Assembly (NCBI GenBank): GCA_949825045.1
Contig: OX463812.1
Location: 4,076,661 to 4,140,660, forward strand
Source: Argyresthia goedartella
Lineage: Eukaryota; Arthropoda; Insecta; Lepidoptera; Argyresthiidae
Reading direction: 5' to 3'
Length of the DNA stretch: 64,000 nucleotides
Part shown: positions 22,279 to 33,484 of the stretch, piece by piece
How positions within the stretch are numbered: the stretch's first letter is position 1
Layout: each line of letters starts with the position of its first letter
Made by a program: the position numbers and the translations under genes
Notes under the pieces: generated by a model
Told to the model about the DNA's origin: nothing
Database searches by the model: none
What the model saw: only the letters and a program-made list of their open reading frames with translations

Positions 22279-24231
22279 TTAATCAAAATTAAAAACTAAA
22301 TTGTCTGCACCGAGAATAAAGTCCCGCCGCGATGCATCCGCTCGAGGCGTCATCGGTCTCGGATTGCCCCGTGTTGGTTTTTGCTGATTCTGCAGTTCTG
22401 TGCTTATCGTTGATAGCTCGATTTGCTCGAGCCGCTCTCTGACTGCATTATGTTTTCTCGTACATTTTGGAAGGCAGCGAGTCTTCGCCACCCACACGAT
22501 GCCGATGATGATGAGGACGGTGACCATCGAGTAGCCAACCACGTAGTGGTGCAGATCATGTCTTGTTAAGTTGGCGGGCAGGCTATTTTCCTTTCTCTTC
22601 TGAAATTCAACCTGTTCTCTGAGTTTCTTCATGTCAGCATTTTCGCTCGTAAGTTGATAAGGCACCTTAGGATAGGTCAGGCTCACTATGTTGTTTACAG
22701 TAGAGTTTATTGTTGCTTCCGGAATGTTATAGTTTATTGTTGCATTACTTTTGTATTTGTTGTGTGCGAAGATGCTTAGATCATCGGACTATAGCACACA
22801 CCCCTGTGATATTGTTATGATAGCGGCAGATGTGAGCGTGTATGATGCGATGTCTTCGTTGCAGATAGTCCGTATAGTGCATGTCCCGCAGCATGTTGCC
22901 AGCCAACTGTTCGGTAGGTGCAACTCGATCCACTCTGTCTTGCATGACGCCGGTTTAACGTCACAGGGCAAGGTCGTTGTGTGACCCAGTAACTTTGCTT
23001 CGCACGGAGTTTTGTCAATGTTGTTATGAAGATTGTAGATCGGCACATTCTGTTGACAGATGTACTGGTCTTGATTGTGTACAGTACAGGAGCGTAAATT
23101 TTCATCAGTTATCGACATGTAGGTATTCTTTTTTAAGTCTGTTGCTAGGTATGGGGTTCTCGGTTGGATTATGACTATTTCAGCGCCCATCTTGATCGGC
23201 AGTGGAATGATCCGATATAGAGCGTAGTCCCCTTCCGCCACCAATGGTATTTGGATTTGAAACAGAAAATAATTAGTTGTGACCTAGCTAGCTCTGACCT
23301 TCAAAAGCTTGTATAATTCCTTGATGCTCTTCGTGACATCAGTGTCGCCCGGGATTGACAGGGTCTTCGGTAGTTGTTCGTTTATGTTTTTCAGTTGTTC
23401 CATTTACTTAGTAGGTGTAATCAAATGAACGTCAATGTGTCCTTGGTACACGTCAGTGAGGGTATTGAAAATTATTTCTTGTATTTTTTTCAAGTTGTTA
23501 ATAAGCATGTAGGCTGACAGGGATGCCGAGCTGAAGTAGGTTGTCGCCATTACGACTTCTAATTCTTCTTTAATTGTTGCAAAGTTAATGTTGGTTTGAT
23601 TGATAAAGCCGTCGATCATGTTGAACTGTTGTTGTATATTATTTTCATTTTTCTTGAGTAAGTCGTTTTGGAGTTCGACTATTGAGGTCTGATTTTTTAT
23701 AAGTTGTAATAAGTATTTTTCGTTTTCTTGCACCGATTGAATATCATCTTGATATTTTTCCGCAAATCGCTGATCCAGCACCTCAAACAGGCTGTTTACG
23801 ACGTAGCCTACTCCGTCGATCAGTCCCCGTTTCTTCCTTCTCTCGCCTAGGTGGGCATATGGAGACAGTAGCATAGTATTGTATGTTTTAAGTTCTTCGT
23901 TCTCGTAGTAAAGTTGATCCAGTGTCGTTTTGCAGTATCTTGGGTCCGTTTTTTGGCAGAAATTATTAATGTCGTTGAGATATCCTTCCATTCGTCGAAT
24001 TCCATCCCAGTAGTTAGTTAAGTTATAATACATGACTAATGTCCATTCATCGTGTGTAACTTGAAGCGCTCCTAGCTTATCGTAGTAAATCGGCCGCTCG
24101 GGTTCCACCTTGGTTATTTGTGTTTTTGTTGAAGTTGCGTACGTTCCAGTGATGAATGTAAACATTAATAGCATCGTCGTCAGAACAGAGAAAGCTGCGT
24201 AGACCCTTTGAACCTTTCTTTGGGTTTTCAT
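22279..24231 (-). pseudogene. env: BEL/Pao envelope protein, F-type, fused in frame to pol
   Basis: Starting at Met 24231 there is a hydrophobic signal-like segment (AAFSVLTTMLLMFTFITG), a luminal domain, a furin site RRKKR (about 23827-23841) followed by GLIDGVGYVVNSLFEVL, a long helix, a cysteine-rich domain and a transmembrane segment (about 22488-22556, VTVLIIIGIVWV) with a tail ending at 22279. This layout matches errantivirus Env and baculovirus F. TAA at 23404-23406, TAG at 23284-23286 and TAG at 22789-22791 interrupt it, all in one frame. No stop separates it from integrase upstream, and I see no splice acceptor there, so it may be made as part of a polyprotein. Confidence 0.85.
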
Positions 24232-27200
24232 GTTATTGCTGTTTGGGTCCACATGTTTTTCGTCGTACTTTGTTCTGTTTTCATTCTTTTCCGATTCGGT
24301 AGGCAATAATGATAGTTTTGTTACGGGTCTTTTGATCGTTCCAGTTTGAGTTTTTAAAGTAGTTACGCGTACGTAGCCATCAGCGCCGGGGTGAACCTCC
24401 ATCACACGTCCCATTGCCCATTTTGCGGGGGGGAGGTTGTCTTCCTTAACCAAGACAACGTCTCCTATCTTGATGTTTTTGTTAGGCTTGTTCCACTTGC
24501 ATCTAGTTTGAAGTTGATTTAGATAATCGTTTGACCAGTTTTTCCAAAATTGTTGTGCCATATGTTCAGTTAATTGCCAGCGGCGCCGTATGTCGATGCT
24601 CCTGATGTCCGTATAATCCGATAACGGTGGTGTCAACGTTGCGCCACCGGTGAGGAAGTGCCCGGGTGTCAGGCAGTTGTAAAATTCCTCTGGATCTTCA
24701 GTTAAGGGGCACAGTGGCCTTGAGTTAAGGCATGCTTCGATTTTCGTTAGCAAAGTTAGGAACTCTTCATAGGTTAATTTCTGTTCCCCCAGTACTCGGC
24801 GAAGATGGTGTTTCATGGATTTGACCGCAGCCTCCCATAGTCCTCCGGCTGTCGGCCATGATGGTGCGTTAAACCGCCAAGTCACCTCCATTTTACTGAT
24901 TTCGTTGAAGAATTTTTCAGTCATCATCTTCTTAAAGTCGACGAACTCTTGTCGAAGCACCCTTGAAGCTCCAATAAAGTTGGTTCCGCAGTCTGAATAT
25001 ACACATTTCGGCGTCCCGCGCCTAGCGCACATTCTCTGGAATGCGGCGAGGAATGTTTCCGTACTGAGATCGGATACAAGTTCAAGGTGTACAGCCTTCG
25101 TGGCCAAACACACAAAGACTGCGATGTAGCCCTTGGATGTTTTCACTCCTCTTTCCTTGTTTAGTTTGATGTCAATGCTGCCCGTAAAGTCCACGCCGGT
25201 GTGCGTAAATGGCTTCAATGGGGTGATGCGTTGCTTCGGTAAGTCTCCCATCAGTTGATAATTTTTATGAGGACCGAAGCGACGACAGCGAACACAGTTG
25301 TGCAAGATGGATTTGACGGCTCTATTGCCCCCGATTATCCAGTACCGCTGCCGTATGTATGTTAGTGTGAGCCGCGCTCCGCCATGCAATGTCGAAAGAT
25401 GCGCGTGCTCGATCATAAGTTTTGTAAATCTTCCGTTGCGTGAGAGAATTACAGGATTTTTCATGCCTCCTGGTAATATTGAATTGTTCAGTCGACCTCC
25501 CACACGCATAATGTTGTTCTCGTCCATGTAAGGGTTAAGTTTATTTATGTTGCTTTTTGAAGGTAAAGGTTTATTGTTCTGAAGTAGCTTGTAGTCTACC
25601 TCAAATTCCTTTTCCTGCACGTATTTAATTATCAGTTCATTCGCTTTGGTCAATTCGTTTGTTGTTATGTGAGGTATTTGTTGACTTGCAGTAGATTGCG
25701 TTTTTGTGACGAAGCGCAAAATCCAGGCAATGACTCGGCGAACTCGGGTCAAATTACTGTTATTCACCAGTAATGTTTCTATAAAATGCTCGGGTTTTTT
25801 ATTGATAGTTATTATGTTGCTATTATGTTTCTCGCTTTCTTTGCTTTCTGTTAAGTTTGTATAGAGGCATTGTTGAGACGATGTTGATGTTTCTTGTAGG
25901 GTATATTCGGGGTCCTTTAGGAACTCTGGGCCCTGCCACCAAAGGCTAAAGTTGAGTAGTTTACTTGGTTGTAAACCTCTGGATGCACAATCAGCTGGGT
26001 TGAGGTCCGATTTCACGTATTGCCAAGTGTTAGCTGGCAATATAAGTTTTATTTTATTGACTCTGTTTGCTAAGTAGGTTTCCCACCGCGATGATTCACC
26101 TTGTATCCATGCTAGCACCACTTGTGAGTCGTACCACGCTCGTTTGATTATGTTGTAGCCGGCGAGAGCTGTTTGAACTTTTTTCATTACTTCCGCTACA
26201 GGAGAGCGCCACATAGTTCCATTCTTGGTAGGCTTATTTTCTGTGATATTGGCGCCACACGAGTTCTTGCGATCAGTAGGGTTAAAACAAACTCTCCGTG
26301 TTTATTTAGGACTCGGCTGTAGACAACGCAGGAGTATGCTTTTTCACTTGCGTCGCTAAATCCCAATAGCTCGATGTTGTTATTTAATCCGGCAATCCAT
26401 CTGGGAATTCGCATTTCCGGAATGATTGGTATTTCACCTTTCAGTTTAAGCCATTCTGTTTTAACCTCCTTTGGTACCTCTTCATCCCATCTCAGGTTAC
26501 TTATCCATAGTTTTTGAAAGATAAGCTTGGCAGTTAGTGTAACGGGAGATAGCCAGCCCAACGGGTCATAAAGTTTGGAAATCTCTGATAGGAGTGTTCG
26601 TTTTGTTAGTTTTGAGGTTTGTCGGAGTGGCCAGTTAAACTTGAATGTATCTGCTTCCGGGTTCCAGGTTAGACCAAGGGTTTTCTGTGATTCTTCGTAT
26701 TTAAATTCAAAGTTGTTTTTGTCGAAATTTGCTCTTCAGTTAGTTCCTCTAGCAGAGCAGGGTTATTTCCGCTCCACTTTCTTAGGTTCATGCCGCCTCT
26801 TTGTAGCAACATGATGAGTGATTTTTGTAGCTTTTTAGCTTCTTCCAGAGACGAATGACCGCTGATCAGGTCTTCCATGTAGAACTCTTGAGTCAAGGTC
26901 ACTGCTGCACCTGGATATGGTACCTTGTCTCCATCATCACTAGCTAATTGTTTCAAAGTTCTCATCGCCAGCCATGGAGCACACTTAGTACCGTAGGTTA
27001 AAGTTTGTAATTTGTATTCTTGCATGTTTTCTGTTGGTGAGGCTCTCCAGATGATTTTCGTCAGGTCTCGTTGTTCTTCCTGAATCCAGCAACGGTACAT
27101 TTTTTCAATGTCCGCTGTGAAGGCATAGCGGTAAGTTCTCCACTTCAAAATCAATGCTTGAATGTCTTTTTGTAGGTTCGGACCCTTCTCTAGCAGGCTG

Positions 27201-27505
27201 TTGAGGCTGTAGCCGCTAGATGTCTTCTGAGATGCGTTAAACACTGTTCGAAGTTTGGTTGTAGTTGAACTTTCTCTCAACACTCCATGATGTGGGAGAA
27301 AACACTGAAGAGCTGATGTTGTGGTCTGTGATGGCGCCATGTGACCTAAATCTTCGTATTCTTTCATGAAATCTCGATACATGGTCACTAGTTGTTGTTT
27401 TCTCTCCAGTCTCTTTTCAAGTTGAAGAAATTGCGAGATGGCTATGTTTTTTGAATTGCCAAGTTTTCTCTCAAAATCCGAACATAAGGGCATCTGAACA
27501 ATTGT
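24232..27505 (-). pseudogene. pol: BEL/Pao pol: RT, RNase H, integrase (three frameshifts)
   Basis: RT begins after the gag-protease region with LEKRL...EYEDLGHM and contains TKLRTVFNAS and a catalytic block reading FYMEDLISG (26870-26881), where BEL elements normally have Y-x-D-D; the first Asp is Glu here. 26196-26561 holds the RT end and RNase H start (LYDPLGWLSPV, FSDASEKAYSCVVY). 26214 leftwards holds RNase H, an integrase zinc finger (HLSTLHGG, CVRC), catalytic DFTGS, YSDCGTNF and a Glu in GLWEAAVKSMKHH. Frameshifts lie near 27495-27505, 26700 and 26205. The integrase triad looks intact. Confidence 0.88.
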
Positions 27506-29745
27506 CCTTGAGAATTACGCTGAACAGTCTTCTTGTAAAACTCTTCACATTGCTCTTCTCTTGGCGTATCCGGTTGCTGCTGGGAGATGTCTTCGGTTTC
27601 CCAAAAGCGTGTTAGTTCTTGTAGGTCAATCAAAGTTACATTACAGCAGTATGATTTAGTTATGCTGCCACATAATATCCACCCCAACTGCGTTTGTTGC
27701 GCAATAGGGGCTGATTGATTGCCTTTCAGTAAGCCGTCCAGAATTATTTCAGCGTACACTCCTGCCCCAAGTAAGAAATCTATGTTTTGAGAGATGTTAT
27801 ACTCCGGATCGGCGAGTTTTAAGTTGCTTAAATGAGGCCAGTTAGCCTTGGGGAGTGACACGTTCGGTAAGTTGTTAGTTACTTTTTTCATAATCAGCGC
27901 TTGAGTTTCAAACGTGTAATCCGAGTTAATTGATTTACAGTTTATTTGAAGCCTTCCTTTGCATTCCCCTGAAGATGATCCAATTCCATTGACGCTAGCA
28001 TTAAATTTCTTTCGAGGTAGTTTTAGAAGATGAACCGCCCTTTCCGAGATCAGGTTTACTTGTGCTCCTTGATCCAGAAGTCCGCGAAGATTTTGGTAAG
28101 TTCCGTCAATAGATTTAATATTCAATTGAACTGTTGTTAATAAAATCTCTTTATCGTTAGTTGGTGCGTGATTTGAAGTATTTGCTTGACCCGAATTGGA
28201 TGATTGCTGAGTTGAGATGTTTATGTTTGCAGTTGTTTTCTTTGCGTAATGAAGCATCGTATGATGTTTCAAATTGTACTCTTTGCATGTTTTCGCTGAT
28301 TTGCAAGCGTCCGAGCCGTGGCTAAAAAGACAGTTTTTGCATAAACGAAGTTTCGCAATTGTGCCGTTTCTTTTCGCTGTATCCATGTCGACAAACTTCG
28401 GACATTGCATCAAAACATGATTTTCGTTGCATAAAGGACATTGTCCATAAGTTGTATGACAGATTTTGTTAAATGTTGGTTTGTAGTCAAAATGTTTTTT
28501 TTCTTGAGTTTGTTTATTCGACGGAGTGGAGAAGGGCTTCGTTGAGTTTTCTTTTCTTGTGCTTTTCTTTGCTTCAAAGGCGAGAAATGCTCCCTCCAAA
28601 TATTTTAAAAATTCTTCAAGTTTCGGAATCGCTCGTTGATCAACCCGAGTCTTCACATAGTCCTCATAGGAAGTTGCGTCCAGTTTTTGCGACATCAAAT
28701 ACACAATGATGGGGTCCCATGTTTGTACGTCTAGGCCGATATTCACGAAACCGTTGACAGCTTCGTTTATGACGTCATGCATCTTTTTTAAGTTGAACGC
28801 GTCGCGTTGTTGTATGTTGGGCAAATGCATTATGGTGTTCATGAAGGTCACAAATTGCAGATGACGATTGTCGTATCTTTGCACTAAAAGTGCCCAGCAT
28901 GAATCGTAGTTATCCGCGCTGATCGATAGGTGTTGAACAATCCTCTCAGCTTCACCATGAAGTTTCGTCTTTAAATGCTGCATCTTTTGCGCCTTGTTTA
29001 TAGTGGGGTTGTTGTGGATTGTTTCCGTAAATAGATCTTTAAAAGAAATCCACTGTCTGTAGTCTCCTTTAAATTCCGGTATGTCGACTCGCGGCGCAGA
29101 GTGCTGATAGTGCATTGTTGAATGTAGTTTGTTTTTTAGTTGTTTGCGTAATTGTTCATAATCCTGTTCGCCTTTCAGGAAAAGACAGTTGTATGCCTCA
29201 CGCTGGACCCCCGCCAGACTTGCCTCAATCTCACAGTGCAGTTTGTCGACAGGTTCCCATTTCGACTTTAAGATGGCTAAACAATCTTCCAGTTCCCATT
29301 TTTCAGTGATGGACTGAAAATCGATTTTCGCCATAGCGCGATCAAGCGCTTTGTTGTTAATTTCTTGCTTGAACATAAGTAAGTTGATGTTGTTTTCATT
29401 AGCCTCTGGGATCCCCGCCAAATCAAAGTTGATGTTGTAGTCGGTAGGGGTTGGTTTTGACCCTTGAAGAGCTTGCAGTTTCTTCAAAATATCATCTTTC
29501 GTTTTTTCATACATTTTCTTAGTCATAGCATAGACGTCATCGGTAAAGTACTTGATGTTCTTTTCAGGAACCGTGGCCTCAATTGTTCCATGCCTTTCTT
29601 CAAACTCCTGCCAGTAGTCGTCGAATTTGGAGAGCGTATTCGATAGGTAGTCCTTAGTCTTCCTTGATGACGCGTCCTTCCCATAATTAATGCATCCTTG
29701 TTTGAATTTGTTAAAAAGTTCTAGTTGTAAAGTTAGATGTTCCAT
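27442..29745 (-). pseudogene. gag: BEL/Pao gag and protease
   Basis: I start at ATG 29745 (MEHLTLQLELF); the frame extends slightly further upstream without an ATG. The long N-terminal region carries the gag pattern with VDIPEFKGDYRQWISFKDLF. A zinc knuckle CPLCNENHVLMQC is near residue 433, a further CKNC/C/H cluster follows, then a retropepsin-like site LLDQGAQVNLIS near residue 554. The usual D-S/T-G reads D-Q-G. The frame ends at 27442 with a shift into pol, whereas BEL elements usually keep gag-pol in one frame, so the shift is probably a mutation. Confidence 0.85.
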
Positions 29746-29797
29746 GATGTTCCTCAAGTTTGAACGCTCAGGGATTCGGCGAAATTTAGTTGTCCTC

Positions 29798-29913
29798 CTT
29801 TCACGTCCTGCAGTTCACAGTAACGCGAAAAGGTAAAGTTGTTATTGTTTGTTCACTTTCACGTCCTGCAGTTCACAGTAACGCGAAAAGGTAAAGTTGT
29901 TGTTGATTGAAGT
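29798..29913 (-). repeat. 58-bp tandem duplication in BEL/Pao leader
   Basis: Two units, from 29798 and from 29856, share at least 45 identical bases beginning CTTTCACGTCCTGCAG. They lie between gag and the primer site. Confidence 0.88.
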
Positions 29914-30114
29914 AAGTAGTTTCAGTTCAGAGCTCGCTGGATGATGGATGCAAGTGATCACGGCCGTGAATCTCAATCCCCTCCGTCCCTGCACCGATGT
30001 TTACGACTTCTCAATTCAATTCGGTGATTCCGCTGGTGGAGGCCGAAAGAACCGATCCGTTATCAGTGAGGAATAGAAGGAACAAAGAATCGCTTAGTTT
30101 GTGGCACTTGCTTC

Positions 30115-30132
30115 TCGATGCTCGAAGGACCA
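30115..30132 (-). other. BEL/Pao primer-binding site candidate
   Basis: Read on the minus strand, TGGTCCTTCGAGC begins six bases inside the 5' LTR. It starts with the TGG complementary to tRNA CCA. I cannot assign the tRNA. Confidence 0.6.
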
Positions 30133-30138
30133 TAAAGA

Positions 30139-30443
30139 TGTACGGTGTAGTGGCCGCACGTCTTGAAGATGTTATCGGAAGTTATGTTTAAGCTCTGGTA
30201 GCTATGATGGGTTCTTGTAGTTGTTGTAGTTAGTTAGAGAAAGATCACCAAAGTTCAGTAAAGCACTATATTGTCACTTAATAACACGAAATACAGATAA
30301 ATTAGGCAAGTCTTTCTTGGTAGATGTTAACCCGATCAATATCGTACTGCTACTGCTTGTTTTTGTATAGGTACTAACGTCATGCTAAGTGCAACGCTAA
30401 CAAATTAAAAGTAGGTCGTTATTAATTATGTACAAACTGTACA
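30139..30443 (-). repeat. BEL/Pao 5' LTR
   Basis: 305 bp, the upstream LTR for this minus-strand element. CTAGT follows at 30444-30448. Confidence 0.92.
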
Positions 30444-30757
30444 CTAGTCCAATGCCGAAACAGAAAATCTACGCGTATATAACCAGACATCAAGATCAAA
30501 ACGAGCCCTTTAATCGGAAAACCGGCGACGAAGTACTTGGTCAACAATTCGAGGATAGCAGCTATCAGTGATTAAGAAAATCAAATATCAGTTCACCACC
30601 TGCGTCTCAATGGTTGACAAATTCATAGTACTTATACTAACACATCTATGACAATATTTTTAGTGTAAACGCTCTTAATATAATGTACTGGAGTGCTGAA
30701 GGCATTCGTTTCCAAATCCCCGATCCTATTGACCTACTTGTAGACTTATCAATCGAT
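30444..30757 (+). pseudogene. LINE H: ORF1 end and ORF2 start
   Basis: Resumes LINE H after the BEL insertion. A short piece continues ORF1, and about 30670-30757 reads LNIMYWSAEGIRFQIPDPID, the typical start of a Jockey endonuclease. It is interrupted again at 30758. Confidence 0.6.
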
Positions 30758-31158
30758 TTTTAAATTTTTCAATTTTATTCAATTTAATCTATATACATAA
30801 ATTGTATGAGACAGTCTTAGGTCTAGTAATAGGTATGTGTAAACTAAACTAAACAAGTGTATCTTAGGAGTTGGGCTCTCTCTATTAGGTCATTATAAAA
30901 CTAGACAATTGTCGCTTATTTAGGTTTGTGGTTTACTTATATGGATAAAATTATTAAGTAACGAAAATAATACATGCGTATAATTTTAAAATTTAGATAG
31001 TTTGCTTGAAAATTACGCGAAGTGTGTAGTGTATGAAGGTCCTCATTGTGAGTAGTGAAAGGTGTATGTATATTTATGTGCGGGTGCGTCAGGTGTGTTT
31101 GTGATGGGATGTGAGTGAGTGTCTGAAGGTGAGTGGTATGTAGTAAGTATGTAAAAGA
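30758..31158 (-). mobile_element. Short LINE 3' fragment inserted in LINE H
   Basis: Flanked by AATCGAT on both sides (30751-30757 and 31159-31165). It starts T-rich and, read on the minus strand, ends with AATAAA and an A-rich tail. Its GTGTG-rich right half resembles the CA-rich 3' UTRs of other LINEs here. Confidence 0.5.
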
Positions 31159-31501
31159 AATCGATATACTCGCGGTGAATGAGACAAGATTATCTATGAA
31201 TGCTTCAGTGAATACCCCCAGTTATATTTGCTATCGCCAGGATAAACACCCTAAAAATGGAAAAGGGCAAGTCGTAGCTTAACTGATTCTGTCAGACCTC
31301 CAACACACACGTATACCTATTCAAACTACTGAAACTACAGAAACCATTTGCATTCAACGTAATATTGTCTGGTTGTGAGTATTCTTCAGTTGCAGCTAAC
31401 CAGTCACCGAACTAAAAGATCATTACCACTGACCTGGATATTCTATTGAAACTAGGCCCAAGAGTTCTTATCATGGGTGATCTTTATGCAAAGCACACCC
31501 T
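31159..31501 (+). pseudogene. LINE H endonuclease middle
   Basis: Reads DILAVNETRLSMNASVNTPSY and later LIMGDLYAKH, matching the catalytic Glu and GDxN motifs of Jockey-type APE endonucleases (the D here precedes LYA rather than the usual LNA). Several stops. Interrupted at 31502 by an LTR element and resumed at 34394. Confidence 0.7.
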
Positions 31502-32410
31502 TGAAACAGTGAGACTAACCTGACCAAAAGAGATTATTGGCAGGCTCAAGATACATTTATTAATCACAGGGTCGTGAGTCGAATATTGGTGATATAGTTG
31601 AAACGCTGGATAGGGACTCGCCGGGAATTTGTAGACTTCAGCTCCTTGGTAGACTCAATCCAACTGGTCCACTTCTCCAGACGTCAACAAGTGATTATGC
31701 GGTTAGCGCCAGGAGGATATTACTCCTCAGCGTGGAACCGATTCAGAGCTCCGTTAGCGCCAGGAGGATATTATTCCTCGGCGTGGAACCGATTCAGAGC
31801 TCCGTTAGCGCCAGGAGGATATTACTCCTCGGCGTGGAACCGATTCAGAGCTCCGTTAGCGCCAGGAGGATATTACTCCTCAACTCCTGGAACCCTGGAA
31901 AGAGACCAGTGTGAATGATAGGAATACAAAAGCGCTACAGCGCCCAGCTATCAGGCGACGGCTCCCCACACGGAGACTTCCGACGAGGGCCCTAGGGTAA
32001 TTAGGATCTAAGAGTGCCGCAGTCCAATAGACACTGTATAGAAAAGGGAAATACATAGAGAGTATAAAATACACGAAAATAAGAAAGACTAACTACGAAC
32101 CAATGCTTACCCATGGATTGGGGATAGTAGGGAAGTTACATATCAACTACTGCACTTTGCAGCAACTAAACATTCAGCTCCATTACAGTACTAAAGGGAC
32201 TAGCCCATCGCCGCAACTAAAGGCGTGACTTAAAAATTATTGATGCAGAAGATACAACCTCACGTTTCAGAGCTCAAACAATGTCTGCCAAACAAAAACA
32301 ATCAGCTGCCAGACGAGATTCCAGACCCGAATTTCCGAATTTTTATAATTTTAGTTTTTAACTGGCTAATCCGCCAGTAGCCAATATGGTCAAGGAGGTA
32401 GTACGTTACA
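31502..32410 (-). repeat. Non-coding LTR element, 3' LTR
   Basis: 909 bp. Contains the 51-bp tandem repeat (31702-31886). Frames seen in it are repeat translations, present also in the other LTR. Confidence 0.9.
31702..31886. repeat. 51-bp tandem repeat inside LTR (3.6 copies)
   Basis: Units start at 31702, 31753, 31804 and 31855 with GTTAGCGCCAGGAGGATA. The same array is in the other LTR at 33685-33869. Each unit carries GGAGGATATTACTCCTC, a small inverted repeat. Confidence 0.92.
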
Positions 32411-33484
32411 TACCCGTCTTGTTTGGGTAGGATTTTACCTGATAAAATCCGCTAAGATACTAACTAAACTAAACTAACTTACCAAATTAACTACTTAAGA
32501 TAAAATTCTCTAAAGCTCGCCATCTACAATGTCAGAGAAATATATAACTATCAGTCTAGCTCAACTACATACCAACATCACACATTCGTACCAACAATCA
32601 GACATCAGAATTCATACTAAGTTCATACAAGAGTTCACATTAACATCGTGTAAACACAGCCTTACACACAGGGTGCCATTATTATAGCCAAATGCACACC
32701 CAGACTAACTGTCAGAAGTTGAAAAATAAGCAAGATCCCTTGAACTAAAATAAGAACCTTAGTACATTAACGCCCCGATAGCTTAGCTACTATCGTAACG
32801 CAGAATAACACCATGAGGGGCAGCTCCCTCAAGTGTTCAAGACTTCCTGCACCGTTAGTGGGTACAGAAAATAATAATAGAGTAGAATATCTATTCTACA
32901 ACAAAGAGTAAAAAAGTAGAGAATTATAGTTCAAGAGGCCATAAGCTAAAGTAACAGACATTGCAGAGTAACGTTACACAATAAAGAACTTTTACATAGC
33001 TGTAGATATAGATGGTTTTTAGAATACAAGGGTCAAAATACTTATTACATACATAAAGGAATCGTTAACTACTATTGAATAAGACAGAACTCTGTCGCAG
33101 CCTATCTTCAGACAGAAGGTGCTCTCAGACAGACAGATCGCTCGGCCGTTAAACACTAACCTTATTTATTATTTAATAGTCCGAAAAGTTTCCCTACTAA
33201 AATCTTCACAATTTATTAATTTATTTTTCGTACTGAGAATTTGGAGGAAAATATTTATCAACAATTATAATATGACAACGGCCGTCAGACTGCGACCATA
33301 AATAATGTAGAAATGAGGTAGGTACCCAGATAAACGATCAAATATACTCCTGTCAGACAAAAATAAACACAACAAAATATACAAGCTACGAAAGAAATCT
33401 AGCGTTCTACGGCGCTCTTATGGCCTAACTACTCTGACCAGACATAAAACTCTATCACCAATATTCCCTTAATCCGGGCGCCAT
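32411..33484. other. Internal region of non-coding LTR element
   Basis: No coding frame, no gag or pol motif. Starts TACCCGTCTTG beside the left LTR; no clear polypurine tract. Confidence 0.7.
33466..33483 (-). other. Primer-binding site of the non-coding LTR element
   Basis: TGGCGCCCGGATTAAGGG on the minus strand, one base from the LTR. It begins like lysine-tRNA primer sites but diverges; tRNA unassigned. Confidence 0.7.

Larger units (their letters stand above)
21914..30443 (-). mobile_element. BEL/Pao retrotransposon with envelope gene
   Basis: 305-bp LTRs at 21914-22218 and 30139-30443 differ at about two positions by eye. The 5-bp duplication CTAGT flanks it (21909-21913, 30444-30448), as is usual for BEL/Pao. 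Reading leftwards: 5' LTR, primer site, gag, protease, RT, RNase H, integrase, env, 3' LTR. It inserted into LINE H ORF1. Coding lesions are three frameshifts in gag-pol and three nonsense codons in env. Confidence 0.93.

Noticed and set aside
31598..31918. 106-codon frame repeated at 33581-33901, apparently a duplicated gene
   Set aside because: It lies inside the two LTRs of a non-coding element and its peptide repeats come from the 51-bp tandem array.
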